The position numbers and the translations under genes are program-made. A stretch of 64,000 bases of DNA from Siphonodentalium dalli (taxonomy: Eukaryota; Mollusca; Scaphopoda; Gadilida; Siphonodentaliidae). Under the pieces are notes generated by a model, which was not told the DNA's origin, did not search any database, and saw nothing but the letters and a program-made list of their open reading frames with translations. Position 1 is the stretch's first letter. Every line of letters starts with the position of its first letter. The stretch spans positions 103,933,319 through 103,997,318 of the forward strand of contig CP136066.1 in the NCBI GenBank assembly GCA_032622095.1. Direction: 5' to 3'. Of this stretch, positions 22,801 to 33,084 are shown piece after piece.

Positions 22801-23831
22801 AAAACCTGATATAAATACAAAATAAATTGTTATATTCATATTCCATATAGTATCTGCACTATGTAGGAAGCCGAGGTCCATCTAAGTTTCACAGAACTTG
22901 TCCTCCAATCCCTTATATGCATTATATTCTTTATAGATAATACTAATAACAATATGTTTAAATCAAATTAAGTGTTGCCCCTCTAGTGCTGAAATAAGCC
23001 CACGGTGCAAAGTTGAAACATTGGCAGAACGGAACCCAAGCTTCAGAACAAAACAAATCACTGAACACTTGTCCCGCGGAAAAGGTTGATTTTATTTGAT
23101 TTGTTCGGAAACAAGAAGTCAACAATATTTTAACCGAACCGTAACAATGTTCGAACTTGACCTGTGTCCTCTCAAATAAGAACCACATACCATGTATATG
23201 AAAGTATTTTGCATAATTCGGACAACCCAAAATGTTTCATTCTATGTTGAAAATGGCGCATAACTTGGTCATGAATATTGCTCAAGTTATCACGCGGACA
23301 ACCAAACATGTAATTTCGAATCGACACCGGGGCTCCGTCACAGATAATCGATTGAGATTTCAGTGAACGTGGTGTAGATCACGTACGTCTCGCTCTAGTA
23401 ACGGCATCTGTTACCCACATAGCTGCTTCAATCGAAAGTTGTAGAATATATAGCAAAATATATATTGTCCCAATTTGGCATGTATGTTTGTTACGTGATC
23501 CCATGCAAGACAGCATGTTTACTATACTGTCAATTGTCAATACAATTGATCGGAACTGCCTCATTCCAGACTACACGCCTTGAGAGGGAAATAATTAGCT
23601 GCCTTCGATTGAACTAATTAATGGAACACAGTTTACTGAATGTGTACTCCGTCAATACAGCCTTGATCCAGTATTCGGTCGGATTAATATTGCTCATAAT
23701 TCTGGATACAATACTGGAAAATAAGTATAAAAAATAATAAAATAACCTCTGCTATCAGCTAAGGAGTGAACTGAGAAAACACAGACGTACATGTATGTGA
23801 TGTCCGGTTTCTGGTCATGAGTTTTGTTAGG
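22801..23831. other. No gene recognised upstream of globin 1
   Basis: The stretch probably includes the 5' flank of the first globin exon. No TATA box can be singled out in the AT-rich context. Minus frames at 23230-22958 and 23564-23379 have no recognisable domain. Confidence 0.35.
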
Positions 23832-24100
23832 ATGGGTGGCTGCAACTCGGGTTTGTCAACAGAAGTGTCCGGCGAGAAAAAACAGTCTTCAGTCAGCCAG
23901 CTGTCGAAAAAAAGCCGCGCGGAAAGTAAAAGGGGGAGCATATCTACGAAAAAAGAATCAGCTGTATCTTCGAATGGTGGTCATAACCAAACTGTTGATG
24001 AGAGATCCCCGTTGAGTCTCAGACAACTCCATAGAACCCAAAAGAGCTGGGAAACAATATCCAAAGCGATAAAGAACGACGGAGTTAACATGTTCTTAAA
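23832..24100 (+). CDS. Acylated neuroglobin/globin-X-like protein, first exon (paralogue 1)
   Basis: The exon encodes about 89 residues. It starts MGGCNSG, a good N-myristoylation signal (Gly2, Ser6) with a nearby palmitoylatable Cys4. A long polar Ser/Lys extension follows, then the globin A-B helix region PLSLRQ, KSWETISKAIK and MFLK. The exon stops at a gt donor (24101) after MFL plus two bases, which is the conserved B12.2 phase-2 intron site of globins. An upstream in-frame ATG (23817) is possible, but MGGC is preferred because the other paralogues start the same way. Heme-binding residues would lie in later exons, which I could not identify. The copy is more diverged than paralogues 2 and 3. 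A membrane-anchored respiratory or redox globin is the likely role, by family inference. Confidence 0.65.
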
Positions 24101-24766
24101 GTACGGTAATGTTATTATCCAAATTAGATTACCACGTATATCACATCTTCACGGTGTAGGTTACAATTAACTAAATCAATAGTTAGCTTCCATGGCACTG
24201 GTTCAAGGGAAGTAGATGAAGGTCGTCATTATACAATAATTTGCCATTGAATGGAGTGACCGTATCTGATTGAGAACACCACGAACCAGACACTAAGCAC
24301 ATGTATGCTTTTAGAAGTTACTAATTGTGTGGATATTTCTGGTCTTCTAATTATGTCTAAAAAGTAGGATAGTTGTTGAGATTCATGGTGTTATCTCACT
24401 ACCTACATATGATATATTTATTTTTATAATTAAAAAATATACCATTTAAAGAACACTCATCCTATATATTATATGATATAAATTATGAATTGGTATATCA
24501 GAAGGGAATAAGGAACATCATACAGACTAATGCGATATACTAGTATATATATGTCATAAATGGTGACATATACATGTACATGCACAATGCTAATCGATTC
24601 AAATTGGTAATATTTGTACATTCTATTCAACTCAATGACACTATAAGAGAATTTGTGTTTCTGTGACTGATTGGTTGTCGGAGTAAAGTAATTTTTTAAT
24701 AGAGTTATGTCTCCTGGATGAGCTTGAGGGCAGGCCTCCTTGGTCTGTGACATTTTAGATATTTAA

Positions 24767-25194
24767 AGCCACGTGGCGGTTTGTGCTCCAAAATACACAT
24801 AATATTAATAGCTTTTGAAGTTGTCTCAGTGTCGAAATAGGTCGATAAATATCTGAACTACCTTTCTACGAACAATATGTAACACAAAACGACGCATTGA
24901 ATTAATGAAAAATACAACTGTAAATATGAAGTTTGGGTCCCAAACACAAAACAGCCATTTGCACGACAAGGGACGAAAAAGAGCGTTCCGTGGTAGTCTG
25001 TTCCTGATATGGTAGCAATAAAGAGCGTTTTTCTGACTTCTGGCGAAAAGATGAAAACGGCTGAAAAATGGCTGTTACTTTGGCAAGTGTTTTTCAGAGC
25101 ATATGAAGCCAGTATAGCAATAGTTCGCGTATATGTCGACCTATCGTATCGTATCAAATGACACAGAATCTTTTTTCGAATGAGCCATGTCCAT
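24767..25194 (-). mobile_element. TTAA-target MITE, family B copy 1
   Basis: The element begins aagccacgtggcgg after TTAA (24763-24766) and ends catgtccat before TTAA (25195-25198). Read inward, the ends are imperfect inverted repeats (AAGCCACGTGG and ATGGACATGG). It lies in the opposite orientation to copies at 28245-28682 and 32640-33028. Near 24977-25030 it carries the same aaagagcgtt / cctgatatgg / ataaagagcg module as family A. No protein is encoded. Confidence 0.75.
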
Positions 25195-25472
25195 TTAAGT
25201 AATATAACGGTCATTATAAAGGAATATATATCAAGGTGGTGCGCTATTTATTTGCCTCTATGTCTCAACTGCCCGTACTATTGTCCCGTCAATACTGGAG
25301 CAAACTTCAATGTGCAATTGCGCGTTTTCGGAGAATAAATTTTGGATCGAAGGTAATTCGAAGCAATAAATAAGCCATATAGATTTCTGAGAATTATTAT
25401 ATATAATCGAGGCCTATATAAAACAAGCGCTCAAAGGACGCCGGAACCTTCAGAACCATGCCAGTCTCAACA

Positions 25473-25555
25473 CAGGTTCCCAAAACAAAAATTGACCCAC
25501 CCCAATAGTACTAAGTATTATTGGAGGTGGGGTCAATTTATGTTTTGGGGACCTG
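25473..25555. repeat. Hairpin, arms about 37 bp
   Basis: caggttcccaaaacaaaa and its continuation through ttgaccca fold back onto ggtggggtcaatt and ttttggggacctg, with a small gtactaa loop near 25511. There are a few mismatches. It is a likely foldback remnant. The pairing may extend a few bases outward (cagtctcaacac / gtgagtctg). Confidence 0.7.
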
Positions 25556-26195
25556 TGAGTCTGAGTAACTAATTTGTGATTAAATATGCCTGTCTGAATA
25601 ACTAGTCTGTGATTGAATAACGGTGCCGTTTAAATTCTCATGACCTTCGTCTTCCACGATAATGATCGGTGAATTGGAATGAGTCTTCTGAATTAGCAAA
25701 ATGTGACTTTCAAATCGACGCTCCCACCCGTGTTTTTTTGCATCAAATTTCTCGGAGTTGGACGCTGTTTCTGTCGCCGTGGAATATATGTTTCATATAT
25801 ACTCGTTAAATGAACTGTTTGGTATAAATACCTGTAGATTATCTAAATATCGACGTAAATATATAATTTACATACTTTATTACAGGAGTATAAATGTCAT
25901 GGCATGGGCGTTCTTTATCAAAGACGACCTTTGGAATTATTTCTATCCAACAAATCGTCAAGTCGGAGCGAGTATCTTAAAAAAAAGTAACCGTTTATAT
26001 ATGGACATAGCAGCATGTAGGGAGACCCCTAAACATCTCCACATCTGCAACAGAACACGAACTTTTTTCTAAACAATCCTACAAATGAATCTTTCCAGTG
26101 GTTCTCCCTTACGTAAAGTGTTTGAAAATCACAGTGCACAAGTATACCATACACTGATAGTTGATGTGTTAGAACGGCATTATATATTTTGATGT
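25556..26195. other. No gene seen
   Basis: No recognised domain or repeat. The plus frame 25758-26072 is AT-rich and lacks coding signals beyond length. Confidence 0.4.
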
Positions 26196-26405
26196 GGAGC
26201 TCCGTGGTCCAGTGGTTAGCGTGTACGACTTGTATTCGCTGTAAAACACATCGATATGGGTTCGCAGCGCGTCGCCGGTCATTGAGTCTTGAGGCTTGGT
26301 CGCTTTGAGCTTTCAAAACCCGCGCCATGTTGTGACCCTTGAGCAAGGTCACTCGTAGTGTGTCGGATTCGCATCACTAATGCGTTAAAAGAGTACCAGT
26401 CAGCG
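26196..26405 (+). mobile_element. tRNA-derived SINE, third family
   Basis: gagctccgtggtccagtgg with a following tta resembles a tRNA 5' end and A box (about 26200-26222), and atgggttcgcagc (26256-26268) is a B-box-like sequence. Downstream the segment tgacccttgagcaaggtcac resembles the conserved central domain shared by several metazoan SINE families. The 3' limit is uncertain and no target duplication was found. The anticodon stem is not intact, so it is not a tRNA gene. Confidence 0.65.
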
Positions 26406-27051
26406 TATCATACAGATGAGTATCAGAGCGGCATGTTCTGATCAAACTATAACAGTGGCGCCTGCAATAGCTGCAGTCGGTTCATTGGTTGGCTTGTACA
26501 AATGACTGTGATAGTATTGTATCAAGCGTGTTAGAGTAAGCAATGAGCTATCTCATTCCGGGGACGTAACTCGTGGTCATCAGCCCAAGGCACTTCCGGC
26601 AGAGTCTTGTTTTCAATAGATACTACTATTCTAGACTAATATCCATGGTGTTGACAGTGTTGTGTCAGCGAGTTTACGTGCGAAAACACCACCCCATTGT
26701 GGGAGTTGTGTGTGTTATTATATAAAAGGTTATTTATTGTCCAAGGACATAGCGGAAATGGTGATCATTAAACACGAAATATGAGCCGGTGAAACAATAG
26801 GCGGTATATTGCAGTCGGAAACTGACTCGACAGGCGGTAGATTGCCCCGGGAACTGACAACGTCGAATTCACGGCGAAAAGGTTTCTGTGTTTACTAAGC
26901 CCGAGGACAGAATATGCTAACACGAATTTATCGCATAGAGAACTATAAAATGGAAACCATGAATCATGTACATACAGGGATTAAGGTGAGTTACCATTCG
27001 GTGCTTCCGACAATCCCGGGCTAGCCCCCCCCCCCCGAACCACTCACTTAT
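26406..27051. other. No gene seen
   Basis: Contains two related gcggta-t-ttgc / aactgac segments near 26800-26850 and a C-run at 27028-27038. Nothing else is recognised. Confidence 0.35.
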
Positions 27052-27786
27052 ATGTACATACATCACATTGATTCACAACACAGTCGTACCTCCAGAGAGC
27101 TTGGATCGCCACCTCTCAGGATGACTACGCCACCGCTTATTCCAATTAGTGTTACTACAATGCTGGACTCCATGCATGCCACGCCTTGTCTGAGCTGGTC
27201 ACTCCACGCTCACAAAGGCGGATACCAGTTGATTCTGGATTTCCAGTCCGGCCCGGCACAGCCCTTTTCAGGGCTCCCTAACGGGAGTGGACCGGATAAT
27301 ACCAGATCAACACGGAAACTTCGACAAAAGATAAAGAAGAAGAAGAAATCACCATCAAGAAAAAAAAGAGATGCCGAGAGACTAGCCGCATGGAAAGAGA
27401 AGAAGGCGACGGACATTACACCAGCCAGCTCCTCCCATGCAGTCGAAATCCCGGCCCAGTCTGCCCAGGAGATGGAATCACCACCACCATCGCCTCCACG
27501 GCCAGACATGGACTTCATCCCGAAGACTCCGGAATACACTGAACCGGAGCCTTCAACTGCCAATCCTACAACACCGGCCACCGAACAAACAACAGATGCC
27601 ACCAGACTATGGATTGTAATTGAAAACGAAAGAAAAGAAACTGCTAAATTAGTCGACAGCGCAGAAGCAGAAAGGAAGAAAGCAGAAGAGACTAGAATGA
27701 GAGTAATGTCAGCCTTTGATAAATTATATCCACCGAAAAGTAAAAACAAGAAAAGAAAAAAACTAAAAGCAACCAGCAAAAGCTAA
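27052..27786 (+). CDS. Lysine- and proline-rich open frame, unknown protein
   Basis: An uninterrupted 244-residue frame, the longest plus-strand frame in the first half of the window. It has a hydrophilic N-terminus and a segment LDFQSGPAQPFSGLPNGSG (about residues 62-80). A very basic block KIKKKKKSPSRKKRD (about 92-106) follows, then a Pro/Thr-rich linker with PPPSPPRPDMDF, and a charged probable coiled coil ERKETAKLVDSAEAERKKAEE ahead of a lysine-rich tail. Such basic, disordered frames occur in many retroelement-associated and nuclear proteins, and I do not recognise a family. Either ATG 27052 or the internal ATG near 27121 could be the start. It lies 180 bp upstream of the SAP gene. Composition differs from the AT-rich surroundings, which supports real coding. 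Confidence 0.45.
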   Translation: MYIHHIDSQHSRTSRELGSPPLRMTTPPLIPISVTTMLDSMHATPCLSWSLHAHKGGYQLILDFQSGPAQPFSGLPNGSGPDNTRSTRKLRQKIKKKKKSPSRKKRDAERLAAWKEKKATDITPASSSHAVEIPAQSAQEMESPPPSPPRPDMDFIPKTPEYTEPEPSTANPTTPATEQTTDATRLWIVIENERKETAKLVDSAEAERKKAEETRMRVMSAFDKLYPPKSKNKKRKKLKATSKS

Positions 27787-27968
27787 ACATCCCAACCTCA
27801 CTTTGCCTCCGGTCAGCCTCCGCATCTGAACAACATCAACAGCCTCAACAATCGATTTTCATCGAACATATCAAGAAAGGGTGAAGGGAATTGCACAATG
27901 CGTTCCGACCATCCTACCCGGCCTGCGGCCGGAAACCACACAACAACATGTACATACATCTATTCACT

Positions 27969-28078
27969 ATGGCAGAATCTGCTCCAAAATACGACGATTA
28001 TACACTCAAACAACTGAAGGAAGAACTGCGAAAGAGAAATGGAAAACTGTCTGGTCGTAAACATGAACTAGTTGACCG
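27969..28078 (+). CDS. SAP-domain/SWIM-type protein, exon 1
   Basis: The exon opens MAESAPKYDDYTLKQLK and continues through EELRKRNGKLSGRKHELVDR. It carries most of a SAP motif (the two-helix DNA-binding module with the LKxxLxxRxL-xGxKxxLxxR pattern). It ends in phase 2 at the donor gtaagt (28079), and the phase matches exon 2 so that R-LEAYD is formed across the junction. SAP-headed proteins with a later SWIM zinc finger and often a YqaJ-like nuclease domain are multi-copy in marine invertebrates; that linkage is family knowledge. Confidence 0.7.
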
Positions 28079-28244
28079 GTAAGTACATGTAGTTTTTTTT
28101 CCAATATACAGGTACTGAATAATATTATTTCCATTTGTAAAATATTCCCAATTTAAATGATTTGACGAAGTTAAATGAAAAAGAGAGAATGTTGAGTAAA
28201 ATTGTAAAACATTTATTTTTTTTGTGTGCAAAAAAATATTAATT

Positions 28245-28682
28245 TATCCCGAAATAAGATAAACGCTCTTTATTGCTACCATATCAGGAATAGAATGAGG
28301 AAACAATCTTTTCAGGTCCATGTGCGAATGGCTGTTTTTGTTTGGGACCCAAACACCACGTTCATAGTTGCATTTTCAATACATCTTTTTTTGAGGTTAC
28401 ATAATGCCCAGGGCCATAGAAAGGTAGTTAATATATGTATCGACCTATTCCAGATTCAGATTCAGTTTATTCTGTTCATCGATATGTGGATATATATACA
28501 GAAACATTACCGAAAAGGATATTACAGATAGTATGACATCAAGATATTCAAATATGACATATAATAACAATAAATTTCACATGCATTATTACATAGTTTT
28601 CGGGCGATTATTTCAGGAACCGGTTACAATTCAAGATCTAATAATATTTTGTGTATGTTGAAGCGCAAACCGCCCTGTGGCT
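28245..28682 (+). mobile_element. TTAA-target MITE, family B copy 2, in the SAP intron
   Basis: The right end gccctgtggc sits next to TTAA (28683-28686) and is the inverted counterpart of the 24767 terminus. The aaacgctctttattgctaccatatcagg module (about 28261-28288) matches copies 1 and 3. The left end is diverged and could not be placed, so the start is approximate. The copy lies inside the intron between the two SAP-gene exons and should be spliced out with it. Confidence 0.6.
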
Positions 28683-28823
28683 TTAAATTATGTATTAAAT
28701 CGGGCTGTAAACCCATGCAATGCCGTAACATATCCCGTCTGGCAAACTTTTCACAAATTAGCATTGCTACTACTATCTATATAAAAAGCATCTGTTTTAT
28801 AATAACATGTTTTCTCAATTCAG

Positions 28824-29230
28824 CTTGGAGGCATATGACAGAACTTTCAACTTTGATCGTATCGGTGCCGATACCATAGAATACACAATCACCTCACCGA
28901 GAGCAGATGAATACAAGGTCATACATAGTGATTGTGAAATTCCAGAGGTTAAAATATCGGATGTTGAGACATATCTGTCAACTGTGTCTCAAACTTTAGG
29001 TGCCGGTCCGAAATTACTGTACGAGGAACGTTTCCTGAAATTCGCAAAACTGGGATCTAATGGTGATATATATTTTGTCAGAGCTCAATGTGGCTGCTGA
29101 GATGAAGAAAAACGCTACATACAATTTGGACATCTCATTCAATAAAAATGGTGTCATTTTAGAATGTCAATGTGAATGTGCTGCTGGTATGGGGCCCGAA
29201 GCTCACAAAGTTCAACAAACACCTGAACTT
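28824..29230 (+). pseudogene. SAP-domain/SWIM-type protein, exon 2, apparently broken
   Basis: Exon 2 starts after a cttctcaattcag-like acceptor (ag at 28822-28823). It reads LEAYDRTFNF and then a region characteristic of the family, including YEERFLKFAKLGS and DIYFVRAQCG, to a stop at 29098-29100. The following bases still read, in a different frame, YNLDISFNKNGVILECQCEC and AAGMGPEAH, which is the start of the SWIM zinc-finger segment (C-x-C and so on). The expected CxH end of the motif is lost and sequence resemblance stops near 29230. The gene therefore looks like a decayed copy, unless a sequencing error explains the shift. DNA binding would be its inferred role. Confidence 0.6.
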
Positions 29231-29239
29231 AATATCTGA

Positions 29240-30130
29240 GAATCCCTACAAACTGTTGAGTATCGTGTTAACCTTATGAAAACTCGATTGAATTTACGAA
29301 ATAAACTGAACAGTATTTAAATCAGTATAGCACATATCAAGCTACTTCAATGTATAGGTATTTAACTGTTATTACATTAGATCAGTTATTAAGCTAATTC
29401 AACAAAGAGCGTTACTGGTTTCCTTGGCATTGCCCAGTACGGCTTCATTACAATATTGTACAAATACTAGTACTTTATGAATTCTTGAAATAGTGAAAAT
29501 ATGAAATTCAGATAGGTAAATGATTTTTGTTTTTGTTATATATAATGTTACATTGTTGGTTGGCTATTTAAAAATGCATATGGTTATGTATATTACTTAT
29601 TTTTAAGAGAATATAGATTCAAATGATTCGAGGCCAAATTGACTCCATTGATTTAATCATTTCCATATCACACAAAGAGGAGTTTTGGTATTCACCAGAA
29701 CTGGCTCCATGAACTAGTTTGAACTAATATCTAGAAGATATTGCTATCTTTCATTGGACCAGACTTTTCATTACCAGAATGTATGTCAGTTAAGTATGAG
29801 TCATGTCACATGAAATTTAACATTACCTTTTATGTATATTAGTTTAAACAAATTCATCTATGCAGTGTCAAGTACAATTCTCTTTCGGAAATTGCACAAC
29901 ATGAAGCACACAAAGTTAATTTCCGTCCCAAGAAGTGTCTCTGTCGTATTTAGTGGTGTCGAGCATAAAATTTTATTAGTTTTTCCCAGACCAATCACTC
30001 TTTCTATGTGCACTCGCTTACTCGCAACTATTCGGTCTCGTTAGTGATAACAAATGGCCCAACATTAGTTTATTTGACGCAATAATTAAGTAATTATTCT
30101 CCCAATGGTGGGTACAAAAATTCGACCAAC
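29240..30130. other. No gene seen
   Basis: AT-rich sequence after the broken SAP gene. An isolated caaagagcgtt motif near 29404 hints at a degraded MITE, but no element boundaries are visible. Confidence 0.35.
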
Positions 30131-30139
30131 ACAGAAGGG

Positions 30140-30310
30140 ATATTAATATTGGGTAAATTGTTACCCGGCGTTGAATAAAAACATTGCCCAAGGGTACAAT
30201 TGACTCAAATTGGGTAACATGTTTTACCCCACAAACAAAGTCAAAAGTTACTAAACGTTCGGGTGGTTTACCCAATTTTGGTCTAATTTTACCCAACACG
30301 ATTTAGAGTG
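30140..30310. repeat. TTGGGTAA-rich short repeat cluster
   Basis: Variants of ttgggtaa / ttacccaa recur about eight times in both orientations between 30150 and 30300, so the region can fold on itself. The pattern is probably a degraded inverted-repeat element; no ends were identified. Confidence 0.5.
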
Positions 30311-30516
30311 TAACGTGCTGATTTTCGGGAGAAAAAGGCTGGGTTCACAGTATTTCATGTGCGTGCATACATTCTGTTCTTTAATGTAGTGAATGGTTTT
30401 CATGATTAATAACATAAGTGTCACTTACAGACACATAAACCGGTAGATAAAGTATGAATCACCAGCGATGGCATTAGCTGAAGCTTGAGCTTTGTCAAGT
30501 GGGCTCAGACTTAACC

Positions 30517-31123
30517 GGGCCACAGTGAAAACACACGTTAAAGACCATACACATGAAATGTCAGGCGCTGGCTTTTTGTTTCATAGTCCGAACGTTATCT
30601 GCTTATAATCGCCTCAGTATGAGTCTATAATGAGACTAAAACGCTGTCATTTTCAGCATATTTTCGAGTCAAAATGAGGCGATTCTAAGCAGATTATCTA
30701 TATAAAATAAGCGGATTTTTTGGGAGAATAGGCAGACTGAAACACTCTCAATTTCAGTTTGTTATGGACTCAACATGAGGAAATTCTAAGTCGATTATGA
30801 ACCTAAAACAAACCATATAACGTGTTGATTGCTGATTTTCAAGAGAACTGACTGGAATATGATTAAATATGGCATAAATACATTTGCAGTTGAATGTTTA
30901 ATTTATGATACATCGGCGTACGAGTACATGCAAATTTTGGAATATGGAATACGCTAGGGGTACGAATACAGAATAGGCAGCCTGTTCTCCCGAAAATTGT
31001 TTTATGTAGATATGCTGAAAATGAGAGCGTTTTAGTCACATTATCGAACGGACAATGACACAAATGAGCCAACTCACGACTGTTCAGGTGTACGCTCTTT
31101 AATATGTGTTTTCACTGTAGCCC
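30517..31123. mobile_element. Inverted-repeat DNA element, family C copy 1
   Basis: The left end gggccacagtgaaaacacac then gttaaagaccatacacatga is mirrored at the right end (31123 back to about 31075) by gggctacagtgaaaacacat then attaaagagcgtacacctga. This gives imperfect terminal repeats of about 50 bp. The interior has several gattctaagcagattat-type repeats and no coding region. Target duplication is unclear. A 5' part of another copy lies at 37422-37650. Confidence 0.75.
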
Positions 31124-32100
31124 CCACCATAAAATGGAAAACAGATATGAGTCCACAATCTGCTTATCTCAGAATCATATAATCACATTATGTACTTCCT
31201 TCACATTATATGTCGATTGTGTGCGTATTTGCGTCAGGATATGTTGAGATATGGGGCTAAAACCTCAGGAATACGGCGTGCCAACAGAGGGGATAACACC
31301 CTCATAGATCTTCGCGTCTACGAAGTGTCCTATGGACAAAATGTATTTATACGAGGTGTTCTGCACCGTACCATAGATGACGGTTTTCGTTTTTTCGTTC
31401 AAAATTTCAACAAATGGATTCGATTCAACTCCTTTTCATTGGATGGTTCAGGAAATCAGGAAATTCTGAACATTTCTCTGTTATTCATTATTCATGATGA
31501 ACATCATGCCATTGCAAAGTCACTAACTGGATTTACCTTATTCGATTTGCTAGTTTGTAAGTTACGGGAAAACTTAGGTGCTTATAGAATTGTACCGACG
31601 AGTAAATAATTACATACTATGACGGAACGACATAATTGGGTAATGAGTGACACAACGTGATACACTCACACGCACCGCGTAAGTTTCCGATGTGTTCTAT
31701 TTAGTTATTTTCACAGCAACAATAACAGTGCGTCACCATGGAAATAAACACAAACAACGACACTGTGCAAAAACGATTGCACTGCAGTCTTATGATGAGA
31801 GTGGTTCGATACCAATTTATCTCGTGGCCTCCAATCGCTCATCGCCATTGCCCGAACAAAGCAAGAAACAATAAGATCATCACTCACTTATGCCAGTTAC
31901 CATCCGCTTTATAGACATCGACTGAAAACGATCAGCGGAGAGCCGTTAGCACAGAGATTTATCCAGCGCACATTGTGTGAGTTCGTTTGGGAAACAGTAC
32001 TCTAGATTATTCGCAATTTCCCGATAAACATCTTGTTGTGTATTGTTGTTAGTATAACAGCCTGTTTCTGACTAACGATCGCGAGCCTGTAGTCGTATCA
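31124..32100. other. No assigned gene; one unidentified open frame
   Basis: The plus frame 31190-31609 (139 residues) is uninterrupted and contains DDGFRFFVQNFNKWIRFNSF. Its composition is plausible for protein, but no family is recognised and no splice context supports it. Confidence 0.3.
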
Positions 32101-32277
32101 ATCTGTTTTCACCATGCAAAGATTGTTAAAGTGCGGATATGTACAAATTGTGGGGAATGTCCGCTCGTTGGTCGAACAATATTCAGTGTGATTTCCACGA
32201 CTTTCGCGATGATTTCTAAACTATGTCTAAACTAACGAAATCCTAATAGTTCACCAGTGTACGGATTTAATGCTATA
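32101..32277 (+). promoter_or_regulatory. Conserved 5' flank / 5' UTR of globin paralogue 2
   Basis: The sequence shares ordered blocks with 59150-59306 just upstream of paralogue 3: gattgttaa, gtggatatgtacaa or close variants, tagttggtcgaa, tctaaactatgt-taa and tacggatttaatgc. Conservation up to the ATG suggests promoter and leader were duplicated with the exon. No core promoter motif is called. Confidence 0.5.
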
Positions 32278-32486
32278 ATGGGTTGTACAAATTCTACGGA
32301 TACAAAAACAATGAACGGTCGGACTCCCGCACCAGAACAAAAACCAACCCAGGATGGGGCAAATCCGTCCGATGAAAAACCCGATTCCAGGTTGCCACTA
32401 ACTGTCCGACAGAGATATAACATCACCAAGTCGTGGAAAAGTATCTCTAGGAATATCCGAGCTACCGGAGTTGTCATGTTTCTAAG
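32278..32486 (+). CDS. Acylated neuroglobin/globin-X-like protein, first exon (paralogue 2)
   Basis: The exon encodes about 69 residues, starting MGCTNSTDT, with Gly2 for myristoylation, Cys3 for palmitoylation and Ser6. A short polar linker follows, then the globin start RLPLTVRQRYNITKSWKSIS, RNIRATG and MFLR. The exon ends after MFL plus ag at the donor gt (32487), the same phase-2 B12.2 position as its paralogues. A longer in-frame start at 32257 would add seven residues and destroy the acylation signal, so 32278 is chosen. Its 5' flank and the first about 100 bp of its intron match paralogue 3. Proximal and distal His exons were not found. Membrane-bound globin is the likely product; an oxygen, nitrite or redox role is inference from the family. 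Confidence 0.75.
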
Positions 32487-32639
32487 GTTTGTTGCGTTGT
32501 CATATATTACTAATCTTAGAACCTACGCTTTTGTAATTACCTCTCATTATTATGTTAGCTTCTCTGGTCTTATTTGCTTGTCTGTATCCAGGGTTGGCCG
32601 ATTTAAATCAAGTGATTAAAATTTAGATCATTGATTTAA

Positions 32640-33028
32640 ACGGACATGGTTCATTCGAACCTCCAAATTTTGTCTAACGTAATTTGGAGGGGCGGATACG
32701 ATAGGTAGATATATATTGATATACCGGCTTCATGTGCTCTGAAACACTTTCGACAGAAGTCAGACAAATGCTCTTTATTTGTACCATAACAGGAATAGAA
32801 TGACACGGAACGTAATTTTCTGTTCCATGTCGAGCAAATGGCTGTTTTTTGTTTGGGACCCAAACATCATGTTCATAGTTGTATTTTCATTACATCAATG
32901 CGCATTTTTGTGTTTCAGAATGCTCGTAGAAAGGTAGTTCAGGAATTTATCGACCTATATCAATACCGAAAAATATTCAAAAGCGAAAAATAGTATGTGT
33001 ATTTTGGAGCGCTAACCTCCACGTGGCT
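32640..33028 (+). mobile_element. TTAA-target MITE, family B copy 3, in globin 2 intron region
   Basis: The left end cggacatggttcattcga follows TTAA (32636-32639) and the right end ccacgtggc precedes TTAA (33029-33032). The surrounding sequence is a gatttaaatca repeat that supplies TTAA sites. The module gctctttatttgtaccataa matches the other copies in reverse. It lies 150 bp after the globin 2 donor and would be intronic if that gene continues downstream. Confidence 0.75.
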
Positions 33029-33084
33029 TTAAATCAAGATTTTAATAAAAAATAATCATTGATTTAAATCAAAATTTTGAAGTG

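Noticed and set aside
26196-26270. Possible tRNA gene
   Set aside because: Only A- and B-box-like parts are present. The anticodon arm and acceptor pairing are not intact and a SINE body follows.
27210-27779. Long minus-strand open frame (189 residues)
   Set aside because: It is the antisense shadow of the plus-strand lysine/proline-rich frame; its hydrophobic Ser/Phe-rich content is what the complement of AAG/GAA codons produces.
31190-31609. 139-residue plus frame as a named gene
   Set aside because: Open and protein-like but with no recognised family, splice context or neighbour support; left as an unassigned frame.
32257-32277. Upstream start for globin 2 adding MYGFNAI
   Set aside because: It would bury the MGC acylation signal that all three paralogues share, and these bases fall in sequence that is conserved as non-coding leader in globin 3.
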